Below, in pieces: positions 43,548-54,243 of a stretch of DNA of 64,000 nucleotides. How positions within the stretch are numbered: the first letter of the stretch is position 1; each line of letters opens with the position of its first letter. The position numbers and the translations under genes were made by a program. Under the pieces are notes generated by a model. The model was not told the origin of the DNA. It made no database searches and saw nothing but the letters and a program-made list of their open reading frames with translations. The stretch comes from Clusia tigrina (taxonomy: Eukaryota; Arthropoda; Insecta; Diptera; Clusiidae), in assembly GCA_920105625.2 (NCBI GenBank), contig OV050030.1, positions 320,592,368-320,656,367 of the forward strand. The letters run 5' to 3'.

Positions 43548-43763
43548 TTAGGGTGCGTTCTTTTGAAAAATGCTTTTTGACAAGCAAAATGTTGGATTTG
43601 AAGTGGCAACGGCATCTGTTAGAATTTTCAAGCACTTATTGTATTTTGATGGATTTGTATTTTTAATTTTATGTATTCGAAAAATGTCTATTGTATAGCC
43701 TTTTTCGAAAATATGTTTATATTTTCTAATACGAACATTGTTACCAATATTTAATTTGCACAC
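43548..43763 (-). pseudogene. Possible Polinton-type integrase C-terminal fragment
   Basis: A 71-codon minus frame begins with IGNNVRIRKYKHIFEKGYTI and DIFRIHKIKNTNPSKY, resembling the SH3/chromo-like tail of Polinton (Maverick) integrases. The remainder is not recognisable and no integrase core lies upstream. It may be a stray scrap of the same class of element as at 669-2290. Confidence 0.42.
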
Positions 43764-44200
43764 ATTTTTAGATTATTATAAGCTGTTTGTTTCAATTATT
43801 GTTCAATTGAAGGAGTTACCTTACTAGTTAGCTATTTTTATAGTTCTATGCATTTTTTTATTGTAAGTATAAATTTTTGCTCGTATATGTATCATATTTG
43901 CAAAATTTCTTTACATCCATTCCTTTCAATGATAGATTAAACCCTTCCACAATGGTTGCCTTTAATACAATGTATGATGTGTAATGGATAATTTTAAAAC
44001 GTTTCATCAAATAGTAGTTAGGATATGATCGTTCTGACTCAGGAGCCGAGAGCTTTTGTGTATAAAAAGTTAACTTTTGTGGATGGAAAGCTTATGTTGC
44101 TTTGGATAAACTGAAAGCCAATATGAAGGTTTGTGGATAACCTAAAAGTTCGCTTGTATGGTTGATATCAGACCTAACAACCTTAAGTCACAACTGAATT
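43764..44200. other. AT-rich interval without recognised gene
   Basis: No frames, repeats or termini that I can support. Confidence 0.35.
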
Positions 44201-45060
44201 TAATGTGACACTAGATCATCTACGTGACCGTGTAGTAGAATTTCTTTGGATTGTCTGGTCAAGTAATTGGGATGATCTCGGAGTTTGATTTTATATTTAT
44301 ATTTGATTTTATTCAATTCTCTCTTAACTGTCGGAAAATTCAGAGGCTATGGATCTTAGCACTTAAAATCGGTTGAAAAATTTCCGTTTTTGCGCACAGG
44401 ATCAATTCAATATTCGATGCCGTAGCATTTCCTCACAGCTGGGCTCCATACGTCCTTGGTTTAATAACAGCGTTATAAATTAGAACTTTGTGCTCTAGGC
44501 GCTGTCGGGATTTCCTATTAGTAATGGTAGTAATCCTTTCACAGTTTGAATATGGAGTGAGTACTTTTTTTCATTGACGTGAATGCTCCAGTTGGCTAGC
44601 CGGGACTCTACTAAACTTACGTGATCACTAAGATCTATCGATGCGATCCTAGGATTTTTATGCGAGCTTAAGATGGCGATTAAATGGCAATTGCCTGTAC
44701 GTAGGTGTGAAGTGAACACTAAGTATAACATTGGGCTAAGTACAATTCCTTGTGGACACCATCTTTAATGTCAAAATCAGGCGTAATAAACTCCTTATAC
44801 TTGACCCAATACTTCAGATGGTGCAAATAAAATTTTCATAATAATGCACTTAAGTAGGTAAAATTATCTCATTAGTTATTCGATTTACTTGCTGTACTGT
44901 ACCGTGTGTAGGGGGAAATCCAAATTGATGATCTGGAATTACACCACTTTGTTGCAGGGTTTAAGGAAAATAATTACTTTTTTTATAGATTGGGTTGGAA
45001 TGTTAGAAATTGGGTTGGGAAAGGTAAACAGGGGATCGATGTTGGAGAAGATTTATTTAC
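44201..45060 (-). pseudogene. Jockey-type RT fragments
   Basis: Minus-strand pieces in protein order: a degraded VIPDHQFGFPPTHGTVQQVN (44950-44880), the palm with AILSSHKNPRIASIDLSDHV (about 44690-44600) and ANWSIHVNEKK, then a thumb trace (HKVLIYNAVIKPRTYGAQL, about 44495-44440). Blocks are missing between these pieces. Heavily decayed. Confidence 0.55.
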
Positions 45061-45890
45061 TGTTGTTGTCTAAATGAGGACATTCAAATGTTACAAAGTG
45101 ATAGATGGTAATTTGTTTTGAAGAGTTTTGTGCTGACAATGAGGAATGGTAGAGTTTTTGTATATGATGTGGCTATGTGTCAATGTGGTATGCCCAAGTC
45201 TGAGACCCTTCAATTTGACCAGATCAAGTTTATTAACGTCTGTGTGCTGAAACTTTAAAAAGCTGTTTATATTTAATTTGTCTTGATTGAGGTCTTGATT
45301 TTGAATCAAGAAAAGGATTGTGTTTTCCGGCAAATTGATTTGGCATATTTTTGGATATCATTAAAATTATTTTAAGGAAAAAATACGGGGGTTTTGTAGC
45401 TTTATCGGCAAATTCGTTTCCAGTGATTTGGACATGACCAGGGATACAGATGAGTAGTACTTTAGGAAAATTTTCTGTTAGTGCAGCTCTTATAATTTTA
45501 GGATAATAAGAATTGTTATCAGGGTTGGATATATAATTTATTGTGGATAGTGGATTAGTGCAAATAGCATATTTACTTGATTTGTTTTTTAAGTAAATGA
45601 TGGCTTCATAAATAGCAATTATTTCGGCGGAAAAAGCTGTGGAATAGTGAGGGATGAAATTTTTATAATGGAGTGTGGTGATGTTATGCTGGAATGTGGT
45701 TGTATTATGGTTTTTTGATCTATGGGTACAGATCATGGTATAGTTTTGTAGTTGGTTTTGAACTTCAAGGAATTTTTGTTGATATACTAATGGAGGAGTT
45801 ACAGGTTTATTATATTTGCGGATGGAAATGTTAAGATTGGTGGAATTTAGAAATGGGTGAAATGGTAAGTTGGAATTCTTTCAAAGGATA
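45061..45890 (-). pseudogene. I-clade LINE RNase H and C-terminal tail
   Basis: The minus-strand frame 45736-45233 reads HYSTAFSAEIIAIYEAIIYL, TNPLSTINYISNPDN and LICIPGHVQITGNEFADKAT, the RNase H core with its Glu and a His-containing last motif. The first Asp-bearing motif is not clear. The next frame (45333-45091) contains LKGLRLGHTTLTHSHI, the tail seen in I-type ORF2. The two frames overlap by a shift near 45300. RT is missing. Confidence 0.65.
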
Positions 45891-45954
45891 ATGCTTCGGT
45901 GTGTTACTGAGCGTATTTTCGGTTCTTTTTTTGATTTGGCTTCTTCTTAGCTTT

Positions 45955-46090
45955 AATCGGCATCAGTGGAGTGCCTGAACTTGAAAGGGATGAAACTACT
46001 CCAACCCGGAAAGTCTTCAATTCGATGTCCCAAAGGGAGGGAAGACCACCTCTAAGATGGAAAGACCAAGTTCAGGATGACCTGATTTAG
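45955..46090 (+). pseudogene. RTE-like LINE 3' coding scrap
   Basis: The plus strand reads RKVFNSMSQREGRPPLRWKD then QVQDDLI, the characteristic C-terminus of RTE/R4-like RTs. Only about 45 codons remain. Confidence 0.5.
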
Positions 46091-46306
46091 AAGAAGCCGT
46101 CCATAAAAAGTCCGTAGTCAATTTTTGAAATCACAAATGCTTTTAGAAAAATGAGTAAAACGTGTTGCGAGCAGACGTGTTCTCCGCAGCTCTAAGCTTA
46201 AACCACGAAAAAGAACTAAAAAAACGAAAACAAAAAATTAAAAACATCATCAGAAACAAAAAAAATCAAAACTCTCTACCCGGCTAACAAAAAAGTACTG
46301 ATAAAT

Positions 46307-47907
46307 ATGACTACATACAACAAGGAACAAAATAAAAAAAATCGCGAAAATCTGACCTGTAAACATTACATGTTGCGGTCGCCTCCCGCGCGTTCAGCTA
46401 GTGCAGCAACGGCAACGAAGACAACCGATGCGCAAACACAACAAAACAATAACAACAGCGTGAAAATAAATAAAAACAGTTGCGATCTCTCGCCAAGTGA
46501 AATTAATACACTTATAGCGCAATTCGACCGCAGCGGTAGGCAGCGCAGCTTTTCAGTGTCTGACTGCTCCCTCTCTGGCTCTGCTAACGCTGGCTCTCAG
46601 CTTGAGAACATTACAGTAAGTAACGACTGCTGCAAAAACGTAAGTACGCTTATTGTTGGCTCTGGGTCGGTAAGCACTTTGCCGTGGAGTATGCAAAGCA
46701 ACTCTCTCTCACCATTAGAACCTCTCAACATGCATGCTACAGCCAACCAAGGAAAAGGTTCGGCAATACAGACTGGTATGGACCGCTATATTGTGGTTAA
46801 GCGCAAGTTGAGTCCTCAAAAATTGTCTAAATTGTTAAATCTTATGATTCTGCTCCTGAAAAGAATCCACTCGCTTCTAACAGGTTTGCACCCTTTGCAA
46901 ATGCCGAAGACAATTCAACCCAGAAAGTGCTAAAAGTGGTAAAGCCCCCACCAGTTTATTTAGGGGAGCGCAAGTCTAACGCTCTCGTAAAAACTCTAAC
47001 TACTCTAATTGGTGCAAAAAACTTTCATGTTGTCCCAATACTAAAAGGCAAAGTACATGAAACCAAAATTCAATTATATATCGAATCAAGCTATCGCAAA
47101 GTCGTCAATCTCTTTGACACAGAGAAAAAAAACTATTACACCTACCAACTTAAAAGTAGCAAAGGCATTGTTGTTGTCCTTAGGGGAATCGAAGCTGACG
47201 TAGACGTCAACGAAATAAGAGAAGCCCTATCCCAAGAGGGTTTTACCGCAAACTCTGTGTTTAACATACGCAATAAAGATAAGATTCCACTGCCGCTCTT
47301 TCGCGTTGAGCTACAGCCAGTCGACTCGAACCTGAGAAAAGGCGAATCACACCCGATCTACAACCTTCGCTATCTTCTACATAGAAAAATCTCTGTAGAA
47401 GAACCCCACAAGCGAATTGGACCAGTTCAATGCCTGAACTGCCAAGAATTTGGGCACACTAGAAAATACTGTACACTTCCCAGTGTATGTGTCGTTTGTG
47501 GTGATCTCCACATGGTACAAAACTGCACAAAGCCCAAAGACGACTCCAGTGTCAAAAAATGCAGCAACTGTGGTGAAAATCACACTGCAAACTACAGAGG
47601 CTGCACTGTATACGCTCATATAAAAAATAAATTTGCACCTCAGCCAAAACAAGTTAAAACTGTTCCTCCCGTAACAGTTTTGCGCGAAATCTCTGCCCGT
47701 GAAGCACAGCCTTCAAGTATTTCTTACGCAACTATTCTCAAAGGCACCCCACCAGTAAACCCTAAAAATGATGAGAGTACTCTTGAAAAGACTTTACAAG
47801 AGTTCATCGCAAATATGACGCAATTTATGTACTCAATGCAAAGTATGATGCAAGACATGATACGTAATCAGAACATGCTTTTGCAATCCCTATTAACAAA
47901 ACCATGA
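46307..47907 (+). pseudogene. Jockey ORF1 (Gag-like, zinc knuckles), one frameshift
   Basis: 46307-46933 is a polar N-terminal half (RSGRQRSFSVSDCSLSGSAN). A frameshift near 46925 moves to 46927-47907, with KTLTTLIGAKNFHVVPILKG, QLKSSKGIVVVLRGIEADVD (conserved ORF1 core) and three zinc knuckles: CLNCQEFGHTRKYC, CVVCGDLHMVQNC and CSNCGENHTANYRGC. The C-terminus has a Met-rich helix (QFMYSMQSMMQDMIRNQ). It packages the element RNA. The final codons overlap the ORF2 start as ATGA. Confidence 0.83.
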
Positions 47908-50385
47908 ACGCACTGAAAATCTGTCATTGGAATGCAAATGGCATAAGTCAGCACAAAAATGAGCTCAAACTATTTCTCAATGATAACTCAATAGATTTGA
48001 TGCTAATTTCTGAAACTCACCTTACTCAGAAAAACTGTTTCCAGATAGCGGGATACAAAGTTTATGACACCAAACACCCCGGTGGCAAAGCACGTGGTGG
48101 TACAGCTATTCTGATCAAGAATAGAATAAAGCATTTCCCAATGCAAGAATACTGTACCGATTATCTACAAGCGACGACTATTCAGCTCGAAGAATACGTC
48201 AAAGGCTTGACAGTATCATCCATCTATTGCCCACCCAGGTTTAATATAGATGAGCAGCAGTACAAACAATTCTTTAGTGCTCTCGATGCTAAGTTCATTG
48301 CTGCTGGAGACTTTAATGCAAAGCATACTCATTGGGGCTCACGTTAGTAACTCCCAAAGGCAGAAAACTCTTCTCTGCGATAAATGCTCTTGGTCTTAAT
48401 GTCTTGTCCAATGGTAAGCCTACATACTGGCCATCCGACAAACAGAAGATTCCAGATCTTATTGACTTCGCCATCACTAGAGGTATAAATAATGTACACT
48501 CTCTTGTGCATTCCTCTCTGGAGCTGTCCTCTGATCACACCGCTATTTTCAATTTCACTCAATTGCTATCCCAAACAGTAAAAATTGCTACACCACGTTC
48601 TAAAGCTCAAACCCGACAAGAGTGTACTCCCCAAGACATTCTGAAGCTCCTCTCCGAAAAAAGATCTCTTAGGAGAGAATGGCAATTGCAGAGATCACCT
48701 TCTCTGAAGAAGAAACTGAATGAATGTACTAAAAAACTGCATCACCTTCTAAAAGAAAAGGAAACCTCCGAGTTTCACGAGTTTGTAGAGACCCTCTGTC
48801 CTACAGAAGCCTCAAGCTATTCTCTATGGCGAACGGCCAAAAACTCGAAAAAACCCATTCAAATGGAGTCACAAATACGCCTTCCCAACGGCAACTGGGC
48901 AAGAAGTGATGCAGAAAAGGGAATAGCATTCGCAAATCATTTGGAGCAAGTTTTCACCCCTAATCTTGCTAGTTCCGACCGTTCTCTAACGGCGGTTGAT
49001 GCTATCCCTAGAGTCAATGGTATCTCCATTGCCAAAAAGGAGCTGACAAACGCTATCAATGAACTTAATGCCAAAAAATCTCCAGGGCGTGATCTGATTA
49101 CGGGCCAAATGATAAAAGAGCTCCCAGCAATAGCCACAACGCATCTCTCGCATATATTAAATGCTATAATACGCACTGGATTCTTTCCTTACTCATGGAA
49201 AATTTCCCAAATTACCATGATTCCCAAAGCTGGCAAGGATCCAACAAGCGTCTCTTCCTACAGACCAATTAGTCTGCTATCAATTTTTTCAAAACTCTTT
49301 GAAAGTTGGATAATAAAGCGTATTAAAGACGTTGTCAAACAGTCTAATGTTATACCAAACCACCAGTTTGGGTTTTAGAGAAAAACACAGTACTATCGAA
49401 CAAGTTCATCGCATTGTAAACACTATACAGGAAACGTTCGAAAAGAAGCAATACTGTTCCGCAGCTTTTCTCGACATCACTCAGGCATTTGATAAGGTCT
49501 GGCACGAAGGAATCTTGCACAAACTGAAATGTATGGTACCTCTTAACATCTACACATTTCTCGAAAGCTATCTCTCAAGTAGACGCTTTGTGGTGAAACA
49601 AAAAAGCTTCATCTCAGATGAATACCCTATACAAGCTGGTGTACCGCAAGGCATCGTATTAGGCCCCCTGCTCTATACGTTGTTCACTGCAGATATGCCA
49701 ACAAACGGCAAGACTATCACCTATACTTTTGCCGATGACACAGCCATATTGTGTACTCACACAAATCCGAAAGAGGCGTCAAAACTTCTCCAAGTACACG
49801 TCAACATGCTTCAGGAATGGCTTGACAACTGGAGAATCAAAGTCAATGAGTCGAAATGCGTTCATGTCACATTCACTCTATGCAGGAGTACTTTCCCCCC
49901 TGTGCAAATTAACACCAAGCCGATCCCTCAGGCGACAGAAAGTAAATATCTAGGAATGCATTTATCGCAGACTTACTTGGGCAAAGCATATAAGTGCAAA
50001 AATTACTCAGATTAAACGCAAAATAAACGAGCTAAACTGGCTTTTGAACAGGCAGTCCAAGCTCAAACTGGACTTTAAAGTTCTACTCTATAAAGTAATT
50101 ATCAAGCCCATATGGACCTACGGTATCCAACTCTGGGGTACTGCTTCACCCTCAAATGTCGAAAAGCTGCAAAAAGCCCAATCGAAAATTCTTCGAATGA
50201 TTACCAATGCTCCTTGGTACATCAAAAACGTTAACATCCACAGAGATTTACACATCCCGTATGTAACTAAAGAAGCTTCCCGACTTGCTGAATCTTACTT
50301 AGCAAAGCTAGACAAGCATCCCAATGCATTAGCGAGGCGCCTATTACAGCATCAAGGACACACACAGCAACAAATTAGATTTTAA
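47904..50385 (+). pseudogene. Jockey ORF2: endonuclease and reverse transcriptase, frameshifted
   Basis: The start at 47904 (MNALKICHWNANGISQHKNE) overlaps the ORF1 stop by four bases. Endonuclease: LMLISETHLTQ (Glu), AAGDFNAKHTHWGS, then after a shift near 48340 LSSDHTAIFNF (Asp-His). RT: KKSPGRDLITGQMIKELP, SSYRPISLLSIFSKLFESWI, then after a shift near 49375 CSAAFLDITQAFDKVWHEGI, AGVPQGIVLGPLLYTLF and TYTFADDTAIL (FADD box). A shift near 49970 precedes KPIWTYGIQLWGTASPSN and the C-terminus at 50385. Three frameshifts but few stops, so it is fairly young. Confidence 0.85.
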
Positions 50386-50588
50386 GCTTATTCATTACGC
50401 TATTATTTAAGTATTGCGCTACTTCTTTTCATATACCATAACTCCTCAAAGCACTGGCACTGGGAGGTTGGTAATGATTAATATGAATTTAAAAGTGAAA
50501 TGTTAAATATACTATGAAGATTTATTGTTAGTTCTAAGATATTTTTTAGGAGATTCAATAAAATATATATATAATTAAAAAAAAAAAA

Positions 50589-51261
50589 TTACTGTTATAG
50601 GAGTGACGGTGATACAGTTAAATTTGTGGTTGGACAAGCATTGGATGTTCAATCTATTTGATAGTTTTGAGTGCAGAAAATGTATCTTTTATTAAAAGTT
50701 ATACCCAGTTTTTAAGGTTATCCACATTGTCTACTGTGAAGTTTTTGGACTGAATGATACAACAACAGTTTTGTTTTCTACAGACATGCAAGTGTTTTGC
50801 ATTTTGAAGTAGAAAGTTGGGCCCCTGAATAGTTTTTGGCAGTTGACTCCCGATTAACCTTTTTAGACTGTGAGCAAATAATTTAACATCTGTGGCAAGA
50901 AAACATAGTAGTTTATATCGAAAATTGATTCTTTCCATGGTGTCCGATGTCCATCATAAGTCAAGAACACGCGGTTTTAACACTTACTACGGCAGCAAAA
51001 TTTAGGTTCTAGGTATTGAGAGTGAGAAAGGAGTTGATACACTTTTGATCACGTTCAATGCATTGTATGGACTGTGAGCAAAGATTTTAAAATCTATGGC
51101 AACAAAGCAAAGTAGCTTATATCGAAAATTGTATTTTGGAGATATTGCATATTTTACTTATAATGATTGCTGTTTAGTCTTAGATACAGTAAATCGATTG
51201 TTTAAAGCAAGGAAAAGTACATTTTTACATGGTATCATTAGGTTTTCTACTTTATCATATA
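50589..51261. other. Unassigned interval with a diverged direct repeat
   Basis: Sequences at about 50865-50930 and 51068-51135 (both running from actgtgagcaaa to tatatcgaaaattg) are about 80 percent alike by eye. No protein family is recognised in either strand. Confidence 0.4.
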
Positions 51262-51263
51262 TA

Positions 51264-51292
51264 CGAGGGCGGATTGATAATGAAGCTACCTA
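51264..51292 (+). repeat. mariner left terminal inverted repeat
   Basis: It starts cgagggcggattgataatga and pairs with 52525-52553 with four mismatches. It is the binding and cleavage site for the transposase. Confidence 0.85.
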
Positions 51293-51439
51293 ACGCTAGA
51301 TGGCAGCACAAACACAAAAACTTTTTTTTTTAGAAATTACGATCTGTCAAACGTCAGCTGTTAAAATTTCACACAAATTCATCGATTAGTTTATTTGTTG
51401 TAGTCGTTTGAAGTAAGCAACTTTTGTGTTTCTTGAAAA

Positions 51440-52489
51440 ATGGAAAAAAACGAATTTCGTGCAGTGATTAAACACTATTATTTGAAAGGGAAAACGGCGA
51501 AAGAGACAAAAGAAAAGCTCGATAAACATTACGGTGAGTCTGCTCCGTCAGATTACATGGTAAAATATTGGATTGCTGAATTTAAACGCGGCCGAACAAG
51601 TACTGCAACAATACCATCAACAGGAAGGCCAAAAGAAGTGGTTACTGAAGAAAATATCAAGAAAATCCTCCATATCGTTATGAATGATCGCCGAGTCAAG
51701 TTGCGTGAGATTGTTGAAATGGTAAACATATCATATGAACGTGTGTTCAATATTTTGCATGAACATTTGCATATGAAAAAGCTATCGGCAAGATGGGTGT
51801 CGCGTTTGCCCAGTGTCGAACAAACACGAGTTCGACAGACCACTTCACAGCGGTGTTTGGACATGATAAAGCGTAATCCTGTTGATTTTTGGCGTCGATT
51901 AATAACTGTTGATGAAACGTGGGTCCACCACTACACACCTGAAACCAAAAATCAATCGAAACAATGGGTGGAAGCTGGTGGAAGTGCTCCGAAGAAGGCG
52001 AAGGCAGTGAAATCGGCTTGCAAGGTTATGGTCACTGTATTTTGGGATGCACACGGAATATTGCTCATCGATTATCTTGAAAAAGGATCCACAATCACAG
52101 GTAAGTATTATCGTGCATTATTGGATCAATTGATTGATGCAATCAAGGAAAAACGACCACATTTAAAGAAGAAAAAAATGCTCTTTCTTCAAGACAACGC
52201 ACCGGTTCACACAGCATTAGATACGATGCTAAAATTACGTGAAATACACTTCGAATTGGTTAATCATCCACCTTATAGTCCAGATTTAGCTCCTAGTGAC
52301 TTTTTCCTGTTTCCAAACTTGAAAAAATGGCTCGCAGGAAAAAGATTCATCTCAAACGAAGAAGTGATTACCGAAACTAACGCGTATTTTGAGGGGTTCC
52401 CGAAATCGTATTATTCAGATGGTATAAAAAAGTTGGAATATCGTCTTACTAAGTATGTCGAAGTAAAAGGAGACTATGTTGAGAAATAA
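51440..52489 (+). CDS. mariner transposase (349 aa), uninterrupted
   Basis: Residues 1-110 hold the paired helix-turn-helix DNA-binding region (LDKHYGESAPSDYMVKYWIA; GRTSTATIPSTGRP; LHIVMNDRRVKLREI). The linker ARWVSRLPS precedes the catalytic domain: first Asp in ITVDETWVHHY, second Asp in MLFLQDNAPVHTA, third Asp in YSPDLAPSDFFLF, with exactly 34 residues between the second and third (DD34D). The length is that of active mariners (about 345-350) and there is no stop or shift. It cuts out the element and inserts it at TA. Whether it is active cannot be judged from sequence; the four end mismatches may weaken it. Confidence 0.93.
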   Translation: MEKNEFRAVIKHYYLKGKTAKETKEKLDKHYGESAPSDYMVKYWIAEFKRGRTSTATIPSTGRPKEVVTEENIKKILHIVMNDRRVKLREIVEMVNISYERVFNILHEHLHMKKLSARWVSRLPSVEQTRVRQTTSQRCLDMIKRNPVDFWRRLITVDETWVHHYTPETKNQSKQWVEAGGSAPKKAKAVKSACKVMVTVFWDAHGILLIDYLEKGSTITGKYYRALLDQLIDAIKEKRPHLKKKKMLFLQDNAPVHTALDTMLKLREIHFELVNHPPYSPDLAPSDFFLFPNLKKWLAGKRFISNEEVITETNAYFEGFPKSYYSDGIKKLEYRLTKYVEVKGDYVEK

Positions 52490-52524
52490 ATGGTTTTTGA
52501 AAAAAAAAATTTTTTTTTCCTACT

Positions 52525-52553
52525 TAGGTAACTTCAATATCAATCTGGCCTCG
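52525..52553 (-). repeat. mariner right terminal inverted repeat
   Basis: It ends atcaatctggcctcg before TA at 52554-52555 and is the partner of 51264-51292. Confidence 0.85.
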
Positions 52554-52555
52554 TA

Positions 52556-52825
52556 GTTTTCAAATATTAATTTTGAGTAACCACATCTTTTGTAAACCTA
52601 AGCGCATCCAAAACGAAAACTTTTTTTTTTGCATTTGTTATGCACATGAGTTTTTCTGTTATATATAAATAATACATTTCAGATAAAACTATTTTAATTT
52701 TTTTGTTGGTATCATTCACGTTACTTCAGTAATGAAAAATTAAATAAATAGAAAACAATAAAATTAAAAATTGCCATAATATAAGAAAAAATGCAATTAT
52801 TTTGTATAAATTAATAGGTTACCAA
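52556..52825. other. AT-rich spacer
   Basis: Nothing recognised in this stretch. Confidence 0.4.
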
Positions 52826-53035
52826 TTCCTGCTGCTGGCTAGGCCAGACGCGTCGAACCTGCAAACGCTTAGGCGTGCGGTCCGACGTCGAAGGTACGTA
52901 ATACTGCGACCGCGGCGAAAGATTTTCACCCAATCCTGCTGCTGGCTAGGCCAGACGCGTCAGTGCTGCAAACGCTAAGGCGTTCGGCCTGACGGCGAAG
53001 GAAGGTAGTGTTGCAACAGAGGCGGTCGATAATTA
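52826..53035. repeat. GC-rich tandem pair (~105 bases each)
   Basis: Two units start ctgctgctggctaggccaga at about 52830 and 52935 and share cgcgtc, ctgcaaacgct, aggcgt and cgacggcgaagg-like blocks, at roughly 75-80 percent identity by eye. The unit is rich in CpG, unlike its AT-rich surroundings. No coding frame is evident. Confidence 0.7.
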
Positions 53036-54019
53036 AACCAGTTTAATGAATAGTCAACTAGAATTCACAATTTCTCTTTATTTCGGTTTTCCCAATAAGT
53101 TTATTAAATAGTTCACTCGAGTTCAAAATTTCTCTAAACGATTTTTATATTTATTACAATTTTAATTGTCACTAGAATTTGACAACGATTTTACAAAACT
53201 CTTAGTTATTATTACAATTTGATAAACATTTAACTACTGTTACAATTTGGCAATGATTTTACAAAATATTTAATGCAATTTATTATTTTAACCGCACAAC
53301 CGTATTCTTGGGTCTCCTAATCGAACTGAGTTAATTCCTAATTTTAAGTTCGTTACGAATCCTCGGTTCGGAGGCTTACGTGACCTAAAGTGCCGCGACA
53401 GCAAACCTCAACGCTCCCATAGTTTGGGTTCCCACCACTTTCGCTTTCCGGTGCACCGACCGATCGCAATCGATTTGACCGAATGCACTTGATCGATGCA
53501 GAATCAGCGAAATGCAGTTAATCAAACTGCAGCACCGTCGTTTGGGTGCTTTGGGGCGGAAGTCTAACTGGAGCCAATACCTTAGAGCGAAGTGCATTGG
53601 ACGGACGGATGTCCCACACGCGCATGGTGGACGGACTGACGGACAGCTTGCACGCGCGAGATGGACGGACGGCTTGCACGCGCAAGCAAAAGCTGACGCT
53701 GACGGATCGACAACTTGTACGGGCACATGAAGCGTAGAGCTGACGCTGACGGATCGACAACATGTACGCGCACATGACGTGCCGGCGGAAAGTCAATGCA
53801 CCATACTAACTTATACATCGTTTTTATAATCAATTTCTGTTAATCTGGATGGTAATCAAATCTGACTTCAGTTATCAAATTATAATAATTTCATAAACAT
53901 GCTGCGTTATTTCTATTAAGACTTTTTATTGTTTTGTTTATAAGCGATTTATAGTATATCCTCAAATATTTTATATGTATACTAATAAAAATAAGAGCGG
54001 CGTAGGATAATAATACTAA
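53036..54019. other. Unassigned AT-rich then CpG-rich region with short repeats
   Basis: 53040-53300 has repeated acaatttg/gattttacaaaa motifs. 53380-53800 is CpG-rich with runs of ggacgga. A near-perfect tandem pair of about 45 bases lies at 53691-53780, each starting agctgacgctgacggatcga. All overlapping reading frames on both strands look incidental. It could be LTR or leader sequence of an unidentified element; I cannot assign it. Confidence 0.4.
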
Positions 54020-54243
54020 TGTTGGGTCACCGATTCATATACCCTGCAAAGTTACGCTCTCTCTTTTTCGGCACGACAACCTATAAAGCTTTTGTTACTT
54101 CATGTACAACATACCAATTATATGAAAAATAAATCTTTTGACCACAAAGCCGACGATAAAACTTTTGACCACAAAGCCGACGCAAGAAATTTTTTATATT
54201 AGGTTTCCAGTGCTGTTGGGGAAAACGCTCCTCACACCCTACA
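54020..54243 (+). repeat. BEL/Pao 5' LTR
   Basis: 224 bases from tgttgggtcaccg to accctaca (TG...CA ends). It contains a duplicated block, cttttgaccacaaagccgac, at about 54136 and 54160. It is followed by ttttttggtgcccgagcaagg, the usual BEL leader/primer region. Confidence 0.6.

Larger units (their letters stand above)
46150..50588 (+). mobile_element. Near full-length Jockey LINE
   Basis: Leader 46150-46306, ORF1 46307-47907, ORF2 47904-50385, 3' UTR with aataaa near 50560, and a poly(A) run at 50577-50588. There is no RNase H, as expected for Jockey. A few frameshifts break both ORFs. The left boundary is approximate and I could not identify a target-site duplication. Confidence 0.8.
51264..52553 (+). 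mobile_element. mariner transposon, 1290 bases, flanked by TA
   Basis: TA dinucleotides at 51262-51263 and 52554-52555 bracket the element. The 29-base ends (51264-51292; 52525-52553) are inverted repeats matching at 25 positions by my count, starting cgagg. The single ORF fills most of the element. Length, TA target and DD34D transposase are all typical of mariner. Confidence 0.9.

Noticed and set aside
53385..53833. Overlapping frames with many Cys/Arg/Ser residues on both strands in the CpG-rich repeat
   Set aside because: All frames are open because of tandem repeats lacking stops. No motif is recognised, so they were not called as genes.
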